Shown here: positions 46,001 through 56,391 of the stretch, in pieces
Layout: every line of letters begins with the position of its first letter
Position numbering within the stretch: the stretch's first letter is position 1
Source: Anisus vortex
Lineage: Eukaryota > Mollusca > Gastropoda > Planorbidae
Direction of reading: 5' to 3'
Assembly: GCA_949126835.1 (NCBI GenBank)
Contig: OX421500.1
Location: 26,873,731 to 26,937,730 of the forward strand
Length of the DNA stretch: 64,000 nucleotides
Position numbers and translations under genes: made by a program
Notes under the pieces: generated by a model
The model's input: the letters and a program-made list of their open reading frames with translations, nothing else
What the model was told of the DNA's origin: nothing
Database searches by the model: none

Positions 46001-49000
46001 ATGTATGAGTAGCGCATTTGATACCGGAACTCGGATGTCAGGTGCAGGATTTAATACATACAAAAATTAAATAAACACACTGAGTGTCAATGTGACGTCA
46101 CCGAGCCCTTGCAGTGACCTTAGCTTTCTGGTTGAAAATGGAATGTCAAAATTGTACCACCATTGCTACACATTCGAGCCGGACCGAAACTTCCCAGACG
46201 TTTCACAATTTTGTTCTGATTTATTTTAATTAGGAAATAACAAGAGATTTTGTATGTTGATAAAAGTGTACAATATATGTTTATCTGATTTATAATCTCA
46301 AATTCATATGATTTCAGATAGATCACTCCAGTACTATGTACTATAGGGCTAAAAATCTTGAGATAAACATAATTTATGTTCGAACTTTATTTGTCAGGTT
46401 TACGTTGGGCAGTTCTACCAAGTATTTTTCTAGTTTTATTAGGCTCTTGCTTTAGAGTGATTACATCGGATACAACATTAGCAACTATGTAAGTAGACTT
46501 CTAGTATTGACATACTTTAGTTAGTTTAGAGTCATTACATCGGATACAACATTAGCAACTATGTAAGTAGACTTCTAGTATTTATATAATTTAGTTAGTT
46601 CTGTTTCAATGTAAGAATTTTGGAATAAAGGTCCCAAGTAAGAATCCTTGTGATGGCTAGATTTTTTTCTACTGAAGCTGCAGTCTGTCCTCATTTCTTT
46701 ACCCATGGGTATCAAAGCTAAGGAAGTGTGTACAACTCCGATACACAATAAGAGTATGCCTCTTGTACTGGTCACACAATCCGCTTAGTATGCCGTGGCC
46801 ACAGACACAGGTGAACGCTGCTTCATCGGCCTTATGCATCAATTTGGTCCGAATGGTACTTTACTTTTCACTGCGTTGCCAAAACAAATTAATGAAATAC
46901 TTCTTTACTTATTTGAACATGATATAACAAAATTTTAGACAAATGTATAAGATAACCTTAATCTTTCAAACAACGATATATATCTTACATACAATGATAC
47001 TATGTACATACCATACAAACACCTTACGAAAGCGCCTAAAATAAATCCTCGATAGTTTAATTCATGTTGGACAGTTTATCAACGGCCTGGCTGGACCAAT
47101 GGCGATGGCAGGTGTAACAGGTTTATCCGCAGCTTGGTTTCCACCAAAGGAAAGATTCACGTCAACGGCCATAATGATTAGTCTGTGTGCTTTTGGAGGC
47201 GCCTTATCTTTTATAATGGGTGAGTTAAAGATCATTCATACAGCACATACTTCAATGCTACTGCTACACAGTGCTCTGTGTTTTCACACTGCACTTGCAG
47301 ATGTATGCTAGCCTGGATTAATAATATATATCCATCTGTTCAACACTTCATCCATGAACCCATTCTCCCATCCTTTAATCTGCTTATCTACGTCCGCTGT
47401 CTACCTACCTATCCACCTGTACCTACATACTCACCTGCCTACCAACTTACCTACCGACCTATTTATTTACCTACCTACCTGCTCACTTTACCTACATACG
47501 TATCAACCTATCTACATACATACATACCTACACATCTACATACATATCTATCTATCTACCTACCCATCTACCTACCCATCTACCTACCAACTTACCTAAC
47601 AACCTATCTATCTACACAACTACCTACCCAACTACCTACCTACATACATACATATCTACCTATCTACATACATACATACCTACACACCTACATACATATC
47701 GATCTATCTACCTACCTAACTACCTACCATCTACCCACCTACCTACCAACATACCTACAAACATATCTTCCCATCTACCTACCTACCTATTTAAATACCT
47801 TCTTACATACTAACATATCTATCAATCTATTTATCTTTCTGCCTACCTACTAACCTACCTATCTACTACCTACCTACCTAACTCAATAATATCTACATTA
47901 CTGCTAATCTCATCATGACATATGTATATATCTTTATACATAATACATAAAGTTATGTTTCTTTACAGGACCTGCCATAGTATCTGTGACAACCTTAACT
48001 AACGGAACATCATCACTCGACAGTATTAAAAATACAACTATGGAAATAAGGTATGAAAAAGAGCGTATATTTGTATTATTAGAATTAGTCCATGAAATCC
48101 TACCCCCTTAGATCTAAATATTATACTGATCTAATCTATCTAATCTAAACTACAACCGCTTCCCCAATCGTTATGGTGGTTGTATTTTTCAAAAACAAAA
48201 ACATTTAATGGAGGAGAAAATGTCTTCCTTGCGTAGGCGAATCAATGTCGTCTGGGTGTCGCGACCATGATCTACCTATCACTACGGTAGGCGTTTTGTG
48301 TTGTGCTTTTTTTTCTTTTATCCCACCCTATTGTTGTACGTTGTAATGGAGGTGTCACAAGTTGTACGTTGTAATGGAGGTGTCACAAGTTGTACGTTGT
48401 AATGGAGGTGTCACAAGTTGTACGTTGTAATGGAGGTGTCACAAGTTGTACGTTGTAATGGAGGTGTCACAAGTTGTACGTTGTAATGGAGGTGTCACAA
48501 GTTGTACGTTGTAATGGAGGTGTCACAAGTTGTACGTTGTAATGGAGGTGTCACAAGTTGTACGTTGTAATGGAGGTGTCACAAGTTGTACGTTGTAATG
48601 GAGGTGTCACAAGTTGTACGTTGTAATGGAGATGTCACAAGTTGTACGTTGTAATGGAGATGTCACAAGTTGTACGTTGTAATGGAGGTGTCACAAGTTG
48701 TACGTTGTAATGGAGGTGTCACAAGTTGTACGTTGTAATGGAGGTGTCACAAGTTGCACGTTGTAATGGAGGTGTCACAAGTTGTACGTTGTAATGGAGG
48801 TGTCACAAGTTGTACGTTGTAATGGAGGTGTCACAAGTTGTACGTTGTAATGGAGGTGTCACAAGTTGTACGTTGTAATGGAGGTGTCACAAGTTGTACG
48901 TTGTAATGGAGGTGTCACAAGTTGTACGTTGTAATGGAGGTGTCACAAGTTGTACAAAAGTAGGTCGATCATGAACGCCGATCGTTTTGCGAATCAGGGC

Positions 49001-52000
49001 AGTTGATTGGATAATTCGTTTTGGACGGGACAGCTGATTGGACGGTCAACATCTCGTAACTAACTGCTTGGGTGGCTGAAAGAATGGGGCCTTTTGCGGT
49101 GGGACATTAAGGCAGATGGCTGAAAGAATGAGCCCTGTTGCAGTGGGACGTTAAGGCCGATATCTGTAAGTATGGGCACTGTTGCGGTGGGACGTTAAAG
49201 CCGATATCTTTAAGTAGGCCTATGGGCCCTGTTGCGGTGGGACGTTAAGGCCGATATCTTTAAGTAGGCCTATGGGCCCTGTTGCGGTGGGACGTTAAAG
49301 CCGATATCTTTAAGTAGGCATATGAGCCCTGTTGCGGTGGGACGTTAAAGCCGATATCTTTAAGTAGGCCTATGGGCCCTGTTGCGGTGGGACGTTAAGG
49401 CCGATATCTGTAAGTATGGGCCCTGTTGCGGTGGGACGTAAAGGCCGATATCTTTAAGTATGGGCCCTGTTGCTGTGGGACGTTAAGGCCGATGTAACAA
49501 CGGGAGCACCCAGTTGGCGTTCCAATTTTCCTCATAGATGTTTGGTGACATCGTGCACTCGAAATTGTGGTTTTTAGCAGTTTGTTTTCCAGTGCGTTCA
49601 AACGATCTCATTTTGATTGGTTTAGGATAAGTAAAAGATTACAAGTTACCCAGAAGATCTATGTACACGAAAGAGATTAGGATACGTGTGTTGCGAAGTG
49701 ATCGAATGTTGCATAGTGTTGGAGAGACTGTTAAGTTTAGTTTAAAACAAATAAACTATCAACAATTGTTACATTTCAAGAATAAGTATTGACCACATTG
49801 AATAATTTGATACATGAAAAAAAAAACTCTTTGATTTAGGTTGTTAAACTTAAAAAAAAAATTCAAAGGAAAAGGCGAAAAACTAAAAAAAAAAATTATA
49901 TGTAAAAAAACAAAGACTGACAATTATTTCTAAACTCTATGTAGAAAAATACATAAGATGCAGCCCTGACTGCTTGCGTGTTTGCTGTAGGGCAGCGGTT
50001 CCTAAAATGTGGGTCGCGACCGTTTTACGGTGTTCGCCTGAGACCTTTGGAAAACACTTTTATTTTTTACATTTCTGATGATCTTAGGACAGGGGTCGGC
50101 AACCTTTTGAGGCAAAAGAGCCAAAAGTTACAATTTACACAATTTCCTAGATTTTAAAGAGCCGCTAACTTTTTTTTCAATATTATCGTATTTGATTAGG
50201 AGTAGGATTAGCCTACCTAAAGGGCCTACAAAATTGATTTTTTATTTAAAATAAATACCTTTAAATATGAAATAATAGGGGCCTATTTATTCATATAAAA
50301 CATACAAATGTTTCGCACAAAATATATTAAAGTATTTTAGCTAGCTCTGCTAGAATAATAAAATTAGTAATCAAATAGTAGGCCCTGAGTAAGAGGAGTC
50401 TTTGGCCTATAACTATAATTATTCAATAATAGATAGTTACATCAATGGGAGCATTGGCCTTGCATGCCTTTTGAAAGTTTGAATAAATCTGGCTCATAAC
50501 TTGTTGTTTTCAGTTTCAAGCACACCTCTAGATTTTTATTTGTTAGTTGGCTTCTTACTTTACTTTTTAATATATTTCATGCAAGAAAACGCTTGCTCGC
50601 ACGAATATGTTGACTCGAAGATCGTCAGCACTCCAAATGTCAACTTCTTCACCTCAGTGTAGCATTCTGGAAGACTATTCCACGCGTCAAATATGAGTGC
50701 CTCAACTCGCGGCATTTCGTTTAGAGTTTAGAACTGTCCAGTTGTGCAGCGTATCGTGCATGCTTTTCTGGCCCTCCAACTCACAACTTTGCTCCGAAGA
50801 AGACTGAACACTACCGCCCGCTGGGTTGCTGACTGGGTGTTTTATATAGTAGTCTAAGTAGTGACTAGCGGCTGTCAGCTTCAGCTGTCTGTCTACTCTA
50901 TCCTCCCAGCCTGTTTGTGTCTACTATGGTGTGCCACAGGGGTCTGTCCTTAGCCCAGTTCTTTTCACCCTTTACACCCAACCCCTCTCCTTTGTCATCG
51001 AACGCCACAACCTGAAATATCATTCTTTCGCCGATGACACACACACAGCTCTATAACAGTGCAGAGCCTGAAGACTTCGACGGGCTCCTTGCTTCCATCT
51101 CAATGTTTCCTGGACATCAAGAACTGGATGACGGAAAACAAGTTAAAGTTGAACAGTGAGAAGACTGAAATTCTTATCGTCCGTACGAGACGGAGGGTCG
51201 TGTCCTTCACTGCGTCCGATTTTCAGCTGGCCGACGCAACAGTACCTTTCTCCCCGACTGTCAAGGGCCTTGGCGTTTATGTGAACCCCACGCTGTCAAA
51301 GCAGCCCCACATCTCCTTCCTCACCAAAATCTGCTTCTCCCATCTGCGTCGTATTGCCGCCATCCGTCGCTATCTCACTAAGGAAGCTTGTGTTAAGCCT
51401 GTCATCTCTCTCCTCTTTTAATAACGGTGCTTATATAGCGCATATCCCGTTGGTGACAGTTTTATGCGCAGACGACAGTTACATAATACAGACAGACAAC
51501 GAAATATGTAGTAATACGCTAATTCTGCTGACGAAATAGGTGAGTCTTCAGCCGGCTCCTGAAGGTGTCATAGCTAGGGCTCTGGCGAAGCTGTAGTGGG
51601 AGGTGATTCCAAGCGGACGGTCCTGCGTAGGAAAATGAACGTTCGCCAGCGGACACTAGCCTCACACGAGGGATCCTCAGAGTAAGCGCGTCAGAAGCCG
51701 AACGAAGTAGAGCTCCATACAAGAGCGAAGATAATCCGGGGCACAGTTATTCAGGCACTTATAACAGAGAGAAGCCAGCTTGGATTGTTGGAATTCGCTC
51801 TTGGCTGGCCTCTCGCCTCCTCCCTTCAGGGCCTCCAACGTGTCCAACTGTGCTTCCCGACTGGTCCTTAAGAAGAAGAAGTCGACTCACATTACTCCTC
51901 TGCTCCGATCTCTGCACTGGCTACCGCTCGGCTTCTGATGCACTAACTCTTCAGATCACTCGTGTTCGCTGGCCAACGTGCATTCTCCTATGGGGCCCTT

Positions 52001-55000
52001 CCGCCGGGAATGCCTTCCCTCTACAGCTTCGCCAGAGCCCTAGCTATGACACCTTCAGGAGCCGACTGAAGACGCACCTATTCAAGTAGCAGTATTCATC
52101 TGCATATGTATACATTTTCGTCTTTTATTCGTTGTCTGTACTCTGTCTGTAACTGTTGACGGCGTATAAGCTTAGAACTGTTCCCAACGGGATATACAAG
52201 TATTAATATTTGGCTATTATTATTACTCTACCTATTATCACTGTTCTCTGTTGAGTGTTTTATCCTGTTTTCAGTATATAGGCTGTATATATATTTGCAG
52301 TATAATATTTTTTATGAATTTTGAAAATAAAATAATATAATTATTAATATTTGCCTATGGAACTGGAGAGCCGCATCTTGTCATCGAAAGAGCAGCATGC
52401 GGCTCGCGAGCCGCAGGTTGCCGACCCCTGTCTTAGGAGGAACCCAGACACCATTTATTTATCCGTCACCAATCGGGTCCGCCTACATGCAGATACATCC
52501 ACATACAAGTACAGGTACCCGCAGATACATCCACATACAAGTACAGGTACCCGCAGATACATCCACATACATGTACAGGTACCCACCGATACATCCACAT
52601 ACAAGTACAGGTACCCGCCGATACATCCACATACAAGTACAGGTACCTGCCGTGATGACATCAACGCGCCAACCCCATCAGATATTTGGTATGCAGACCA
52701 GTCACACATGTGTAGAGCATTGCTGTATTTAAAAAAAAATAATCATCTTCTGTGTTAATGCAGCAATATTGGCTATAAAAGGACAATTCATGAATGTTTT
52801 TGGAACTTATTGCGGATACTGTTCCGTCTGGATTTCAACGTATGATACAGTATGAGTCGCCAAAAATAATCGTATTTCATCAGCAAATATTAGCAACGAA
52901 GACGCTGTCATAATAAATATAAGAAGTAATTAAAAGTATTATAAGTTGTATCGATTTTGTAAAAATTTGCTCTTGAAACTGTTGAACTGTTTTCGCAACT
53001 GTGCAACGAGTGAGATGCGCCGAACAATGCTCTACTATATCACACTGAAGTGAGATGGTTGTCGAGTGGAAAAACTTTAAAACGCGTTTTTCAACCTTCT
53101 GGTGAGTTAAAAACTTTTTTTTAATCACAATGCAAGATCGCAGTTTGAAAAAGTTTCGGGCGATAAAAGTGAATTGAGGAAAATAACTTAATTGGTTTAC
53201 ATCTTTGCCATCTTGAATGAATAAAATTGATCACGGCAAGGCCCAAATGCAGCATGCCTTAATTTGTCTAAAAAGGTCCAAACATTCAAAATAAAACCTC
53301 AGCTTTGGCATATACAATTGGATGAAAATAAAATGTACATGTTGCCTACATTATCTGCTTTCTTTGAAAAACATAACAATGAACTAGACAAAATGATTAC
53401 GATGATAATTTATGTTATATAACACATGCACATGGTTGCAGACGAAATGAAAATACATCCCACATATCAGATAATTACATTATTATTCTTAACCGTAGAA
53501 AATTACAGTTATAAGGAAGCGAGGAAATTTATTTTATGGTTTGGGGTCGCCATAACACGAGGAGCTGTATTATGGTGTCGCGGCTCTAAGAAGGTTGGGA
53601 ACCACTGTTTTAAACCAACAACTTTACTTCATTTTAAACCAACAACTTCACATCATTTAAAACCAATTAAAACGTTTATAATGTAGTTATTTTGTGTATT
53701 AACATAGGTAAAGATTACTTCATTGTAAATAAATGCAGAAAAAAAAATCACTCTTAACTAAATCAGATTATAGATTTAACGAAATCTTTATCAACAAATC
53801 AATCACTTTCCTTAAGTCCTCAGCTAGACATAGGGCCTCGACAATGCTTATCCTCTCGTTTCAGTCTTGAGACAGTCTTGAGACAGTCTCTTCAGCTCTT
53901 GCCATTGCATTCCTGTTTATTTCAGTTCTCTTTCAAATGTTATCCTCCAGGTGGTATTTTACCGGCCTCTCTTCCTGGTTACCTGTGTATTCCACTCTAG
54001 TGCTTGGCAAACTATGTTGCCCGGTGCTCTTTTTAGATCCAATCTTCTTCCACTTCCGCTTTCTTAGCTCGCGTTGGATGGGCTTCTTGGCAGTTCTTCT
54101 TTCGACTTCTTCATTTGAAATGAAGTCATCCCATCTTATTTTTAGGATTTGTCGAAGGCAACCTAAGATGAACACTTTTATTTTCTAATCTGTAACGAAA
54201 TATACATAGCTCACATGAATCCATTAATTAATATAAAGCCATAATTATTTTTGATTAGACTAAATATCAATTGTAATTATCTTGGCCTTCTATTTCAGAG
54301 ATCATCAAACACCTGAAGTTTCATTTACAAAATTAAACACATCAGGTAATATAAAATACGTGCTTTTTGAATATTCAGGTAATATGAAACCTGATTTTAA
54401 ATATTGCATGTCAAAGCTAGTATGGATCCTTACACACATAGGCCTAGCTTAACTTTTGCCGAGTCGTAACTTAAGGGAGGGGGGGGGGGGAGAAACGCCG
54501 GGGCTGGGGAAGGAATACATTTGGCGTCTATTTAAAATGTTTGATCATTAGATGACGTTTAATTAAATAACGTGCCAAAGTGCTCCTTAATGTTATCATG
54601 CTCTTTTCACCATTTTGATGATCTTTCATGTGCCATTTAAAAACACTCTGTGTGCCAAGTATGGCACGCATTGCATAGGTTGCCTATCCATGGACTAGAG
54701 TGTAGTCTAACCAATACTTTTAATAAAAACAGTGGATATTATATGATTGCCAATTTTACCGTCGCCAATTTTACCGCTTTGCGTGTTTTGCCGAATTTAC
54801 CTATTCCGAAATTACCTTTGCCAAAATCACCTTGCCTAAAATACCGGTTCCTAATTTACCATTGCCAAATTTACCGAGCACCGAATTTATCACAGTGGTA
54901 ATGCCGAATAGTTCTATATAGTTGTAATATCAAATGGATCTATACAGTAGCAATACCAATAAGCTGCATATAGTGGTTATAAACATTTCTTCACAATTGT

Positions 55001-55185
55001 AGTATTATGTAAATCTCATTTATAAATGTTAATATCAAATATTTCTATATAATGGTAAAATACTACAGTAATATACAACGGAATTATTGAAACAGTTACT
55101 TTTATTCACATAACTTTCCTTTTTTATATTTCAGTGGAAAGAATTCATGAAATAAAAGGCCAAATTATGCTGTATATGTATTGTG
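39924..55185 (+). CDS. SLC49A4: SLC49A4 (DIRC2) homologue, 5' half, eight exons
   Basis: Exons 39924-40038, 40145-40191, 45120-45327, 46398-46488, 47056-47219, 47969-48050, 54299-54345 and 55135-55185 join in consistent phases (1, 0, 1, 2, 1, 2, 1, 1). From exon 3 on they match SLC49A4, a 12-helix MFS-type transporter of lysosomal membranes: [49 protein letters not shown] and [15 protein letters not shown]. About five helices are encoded here, up to a region like the human loop before helix 6. Exons 1-2 give a short hydrophilic N-terminus with no obvious homology. The other half is not in the window and would lie beyond the antisense LTR element at 57288. Introns 2 and 6 are swollen by transposons. 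Confidence 0.82.
40145..40191 (+). CDS. SLC49A4: SLC49A4 exon 2 (putative)
   Basis: Acceptor TTTATTTATAG and donor GTAAGT. It is a short Lys/Glu/Thr-rich exon whose phase joins exon 1 to exon 3. Confidence 0.5.
40343..40492. repeat. 150-bp near-perfect palindrome
   Basis: Two 75-bp arms meet with essentially no loop at about 40417/40418 (centre ttgtaaatttacaa). Only about three mismatched positions are seen between the arms. It lies inside the hAT element and would extrude as a long hairpin. Confidence 0.9.
40701..41929 (+). mobile_element. Non-autonomous Helitron, copy 1 (1229 bp)
   Basis: It begins TCTACTATATATATAAATC after an A and ends CTAG. A GCCCG/CGGGC hairpin (41897-41916) lies nine bases before CTAG, the standard 3' Helitron signal. 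There are no terminal inverted repeats and no target duplication, as expected. No Rep/helicase ORF is present. It contains about 20 copies of a 19-bp minisatellite (41421-41806). Confidence 0.85.
41421..41806. repeat. 19-bp minisatellite in Helitron 1, about 20 copies
   Basis: The unit is accgggcaatgtttatatt with tt/aa variation. ORFs in it are artefacts of the repeat. Confidence 0.9.
41930..42988 (+). mobile_element. Non-autonomous Helitron, copy 2 (1059 bp), head-to-tail with copy 1
   Basis: It starts TCTACTATATA immediately after the CTAG of copy 1 with no spacer. It ends with the same hairpin and CTAG (42985-42988) and is followed by T. The pair as a whole sits between A and T. It is nearly identical to copy 1 outside the minisatellite. 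Confidence 0.85.
42652..42866. repeat. 19-bp minisatellite in Helitron 2, about 11 copies
   Basis: Same unit as in Helitron 1 but about nine fewer copies. This accounts for most of the length difference between the two. Confidence 0.9.
43702..43899 (-). pseudogene. hAT transposase remnant
   Basis: 65 codons open on the minus strand with [20 protein letters not shown] and FNYFPNL, similar to the middle of ZBED5/GTF2IRD2-like hAT transposases. The flanking sequence is full of stops. It lies in the hAT element 40279-44241. Confidence 0.6.
44250..45119 (+). other. 3' part of SLC49A4 intron 2
   Basis: AT-rich sequence. No element or RNA gene was recognised. It ends in the exon 3 acceptor. Confidence 0.5.
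45120..45327 (+). CDS. SLC49A4: SLC49A4 exon 3
   Basis: Acceptor ATTGCTTCAG and donor GTAATC. It encodes the first two membrane helices with VWNTWGPIA and [11 protein letters not shown], the most family-diagnostic stretch in the gene. Confidence 0.9.
45360..45475. repeat. (CA)n-rich microsatellite in intron 3
   Basis: Imperfect cacacatacac repeats shortly after the exon 3 donor. Confidence 0.85.
45556..45825. repeat. Possible unclassified short interspersed repeat
   Basis: A GC-richer block is bounded by cttatacct and aggtataag (inverted 9-mers). It contains an A-box-like sequence on the minus strand. The family is unknown. Confidence 0.3.
46398..46488 (+). CDS. SLC49A4: SLC49A4 exon 4
   Basis: Acceptor TTTGTCAG and donor GTAAGT. 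It encodes [19 protein letters not shown], a membrane helix. Its 3' end and donor are duplicated at 46525-46598. Confidence 0.88.
46451..46598 (+). repeat. 74-bp tandem duplication of the exon 4 end and its splice donor
   Basis: The block starting tttagagtgattacatcgg at 46451 is repeated at 46525. Copy 1 contains the last 38 bases of exon 4 plus GTAAGT. Copy 2 contains the same with a few changes and an intact GTAAGT at 46563. Confidence 0.9.
46755..46872 (+). repeat. SINE 3'-part fragment in intron 4
   Basis: It matches the SINE at 38642-38916 from gtactggtcacacaatc through tagtatgccgtggccaca to ggtactttac. Confidence 0.7.
47056..47219 (+). CDS. SLC49A4: SLC49A4 exon 5
   Basis: The acceptor CTCGATAG has a poor pyrimidine tract. 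I chose it over the AG at 47073-47074 because the extra residues ILIHVGQ continue the family match and the phase fits. The donor is GTGAGT. It encodes two helices with INGLAGP and FPPKERF. Confidence 0.85.
47395..47880. repeat. Imperfect (CTAC)/(ATAC) microsatellite in intron 5
   Basis: A long run of ctacctac and catacata words. The 191-codon Tyr/Leu/Pro/Thr-rich ORF across it (47278-47853) is a by-product of the repeat. Confidence 0.9.
47969..48050 (+). CDS. SLC49A4: SLC49A4 exon 6
   Basis: Acceptor TTTCTTTACAG and donor GTATGA. It encodes GPAIVSV followed by a loop with NGTSS and NTT, possible N-glycosylation sites as in lumenal loops of the family. Confidence 0.8.
48333..48954. repeat. 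28-bp minisatellite in intron 6, 22 copies
   Basis: The unit is gttgtacgttgtaatggagg + tgtcacaa. Almost all copies are identical; two carry gagatg and one carries ttgcacg. Confidence 0.95.
49075..49500. repeat. 44-51-bp degenerate tandem repeat, about nine copies
   Basis: The unit core is ctgttgcggtgggacgttaa followed by gccgatatctttaagta, with a 7-bp ggcctat insertion present in some copies. Confidence 0.9.
49501..49992 (+). other. Intron 6 sequence, nothing recognised
   Basis: AT-rich sequence with A-runs near 49820-49910. No gene or element end is seen. Confidence 0.4.
50925..51425 (+). pseudogene. L2/CR1-like LINE reverse transcriptase fragment
   Basis: The reading frame shifts, but it shows [15 protein letters not shown] and FADDT words (RT catalytic Asp pair). 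It is followed by [30 protein letters not shown] and [20 protein letters not shown]. This is the RT palm and thumb region of an L2/CR1-type LINE. Confidence 0.65.
51426..51725 (-). pseudogene. Antisense L2/CR1-like LINE 3' end
   Basis: The minus strand encodes [20 protein letters not shown] and [14 protein letters not shown], followed by the family's non-coding tail (caacgggatatgcgctata). It forms an inverted pair with the + strand copy at 51840-52330. Confidence 0.7.
51786..52330 (+). pseudogene. L2/CR1-like LINE 3' end
   Basis: It encodes [19 protein letters not shown] and ends at a stop near 52087. The tail follows with gttgtctgtactctgtctgt and caacgggatata, then (ATT)n-like sequence. Confidence 0.7.
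52493..52655. repeat. 32-bp tandem repeat, five copies
   Basis: The unit is acatccacatacaagtacag + gtacccgcagat, inside the outer hAT element. Overlapping ORFs on both strands are repeat artefacts. Confidence 0.9.
52656..53540. other. Interior of the outer hAT element, no gene recognised
   Basis: No open transposase frame was found between the minisatellite and the right terminus. Confidence 0.4.
53608..54298 (+). other. 3' part of SLC49A4 intron 6
   Basis: No element recognised. An 80-codon minus-strand ORF (53933-54175), overlapped by a + strand one, has no identifiable domain. The Arg/Lys-rich minus frame is reminiscent of LINE protein tails, but too little remains to say. Confidence 0.35.
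54299..54345 (+). CDS. SLC49A4: SLC49A4 exon 7 (putative small exon)
   Basis: Acceptor TTCTATTTCAG and donor GTAATA. It is a 47-bp exon encoding a hydrophilic loop. Support is from phase on both sides only; the residues are not conserved enough to recognise. Confidence 0.55.
54560..54694. repeat. Degenerate hAT MITE relic
   Basis: It contains gtgccaagtatggcacgc and ggttgcc, like the MITE at 30472-30676, but the termini have decayed. Confidence 0.5.
54740..54895. repeat. Degenerate 15-16-bp repeat
   Basis: About nine drifting copies of gccaaatttacc separated by 3-4 bases. Every copy has diverged. Confidence 0.65.
55135..55185 (+). CDS. SLC49A4: SLC49A4 exon 8, last exon in view
   Basis: Acceptor TTTATATTTCAG and donor GTTAGT. 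It encodes [17 protein letters not shown], similar in layout to the segment that leads into the next helix of the family. Following exons are not found before the LTR element at 57288. Confidence 0.6.
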
Positions 55186-55194
55186 GTTAGTATT

Positions 55195-55320
55195 CACCTG
55201 TACATTTACGTCTGTTCTTCGTTGTCGGTACTCTATCTGTAACTGTTGTCAGCGCATAGAGCTGTCCTCAACGGGATATGCGCTATACACTAATTATTAT
55301 TATCATTATTATTATTACTA
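55195..55320 (+). repeat. L2/CR1-like LINE tail (solo 3' end)
   Basis: It shares cgttgtcggtactctatctg, caacgggatatgcgctata and (ATT)n with the tails at 51426 and 52120-52330. It starts about 10 bp after the exon 8 donor. Confidence 0.7.
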
Positions 55321-55440
55321 TATTTACACTGGGCTAAAACGTGAACAGAAAGTCTATGCTTACATAGGTTTGAGATAGCGTTCTCTCATTATTATTAGGC
55401 TTAGCCTAGATGCAATATTGATATTAGTATATTGATATTC

Positions 55441-56051
55441 ATATTGATGACGTAATTAAAAAATCAAACAAAACATTAGGATTCATAAAAAGAAACTTTT
55501 ACAAATGTAATAAGAATATGAAACTAAAATGCTATCTCACATTAGTTAGACCTATACTAGAATATGCATCACCTGTTTGGGACCCATCAACTAAAGAAAA
55601 CCTTATAAAATTAGAACAAATTCAAAAAAGAGCTGCAAGGTTCATAACTAGTGAATATTCCCAATTAACAAGAGTAACACCATTAGTCAAATCACTAAAC
55701 CTAGAAACACTAGAGGACAGAAGGGCAAAGAGTAAAGTAGTAATAATACATAAGGCATTAAACTCTAATTTAGAAATACAACCCAATAACAACCTGTTGC
55801 AAAGCTCAGATAAACATAAAGACAAAAACACTTTCCTTGTCCCTTATGCGAGAACAAATGCATATAAGTACTCTTTCTTCCTGAGTGGCATTCGGGCAAG
55901 GAATGGGTTGCCTGAACAAACCAGGATAACCAGTAACTTAACATCCTTTAAAACATTAATAAAAATGGAAGACTAGACTCGGACCACAGATGAGCGTAGA
56001 ACGCAATAATCTTCTTTATAGAAGGAGCGTCTGTAATGTATAAGATAAGAT
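55441..56051 (+). pseudogene. LINE RT C-terminal fragment (CR1/Jockey-like)
   Basis: An open stretch (55518-55976) encodes a typical RT tail: NKTLGFIKRNF (just upstream), LVRPILEYASPVWDP, LEQIQKRAARFI and FFLSGIRARNGLPEQT. It lacks the catalytic part. The 3' tail ends in ataagataag. The same family is seen at 30898-31150. Confidence 0.75.
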
Positions 56052-56391
56052 GCAGTCTGGACCGGTTTAGTGCTTCCGCTTCTGGTAGTACTCCATCTTG
56101 ATTTTCATTAGGCCTAAGTTTCAGTTTTAATAAAAATGTCACGATATACTGATCAAAATGATTCAAATAAAATTTGAAATTATAGTACTTTATATTACAG
56201 ACTGAATATAATATAGGTCCAGCAATCATAGTTCACAATCGAATCATTCTTTTACATTTATATTCGTATTAGTTCATATAAAATTATTAAAACTTCCAAA
56301 ACAAGTTCCAAGAAATTTCGAAAGAATTAAAAATTTCACTTGTAGTACACCGCTGCCACAATTTCTGTTAGTGCCCATTTTATTATTATTG

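Larger units (their letters stand above)
50090..52430. mobile_element. Inner hAT element with exact 8-bp target duplication
   Basis: The ends are CAGGGGTCGGCAACC and GGTTGCCGACCCCTG, with gagccgc words inside both ends. The direct repeat tcttagga flanks it exactly (50082-50089, 52431-52438). It inserted into the outer hAT. No intact transposase is seen; its centre is filled by LINE sequence. Confidence 0.88.
49993..53607. mobile_element. Outer hAT element (Charlie-like ends), interrupted
   Basis: The left end CAGCGGTTCC is followed by gtgggtcgcgacc and cctgagacc. The right end has gtgtcgcgg and ggttgggaaccactg. Both are typical of the CAGTGGTT...AACCACTG group of hAT elements. The 8-bp flanks do not match (ctgtaggg, ttttaaac), so the pairing rests on the termini and on internal continuity across the inner insertion. 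Confidence 0.55.

Noticed and set aside
47075..47219. Alternative start of SLC49A4 exon 5 at the AG of 47073-47074
   Set aside because: It would break the phase with exon 4 and lose the family-matching residues ILIHVGQ.
47278..47853. 191-codon Tyr/Pro/Leu/Thr-rich ORF
   Set aside because: It is a translation of a CTAC/ATAC microsatellite in an intron.
49985..53615. Target-site duplication for the outer hAT
   Set aside because: The 8-bp flanks ctgtaggg and ttttaaac do not match, so I do not claim one.
53933..54188. Overlapping 80- and 83-codon ORFs in intron 6
   Set aside because: Neither shows a domain, and they cannot be fitted to SLC49A4 phases.
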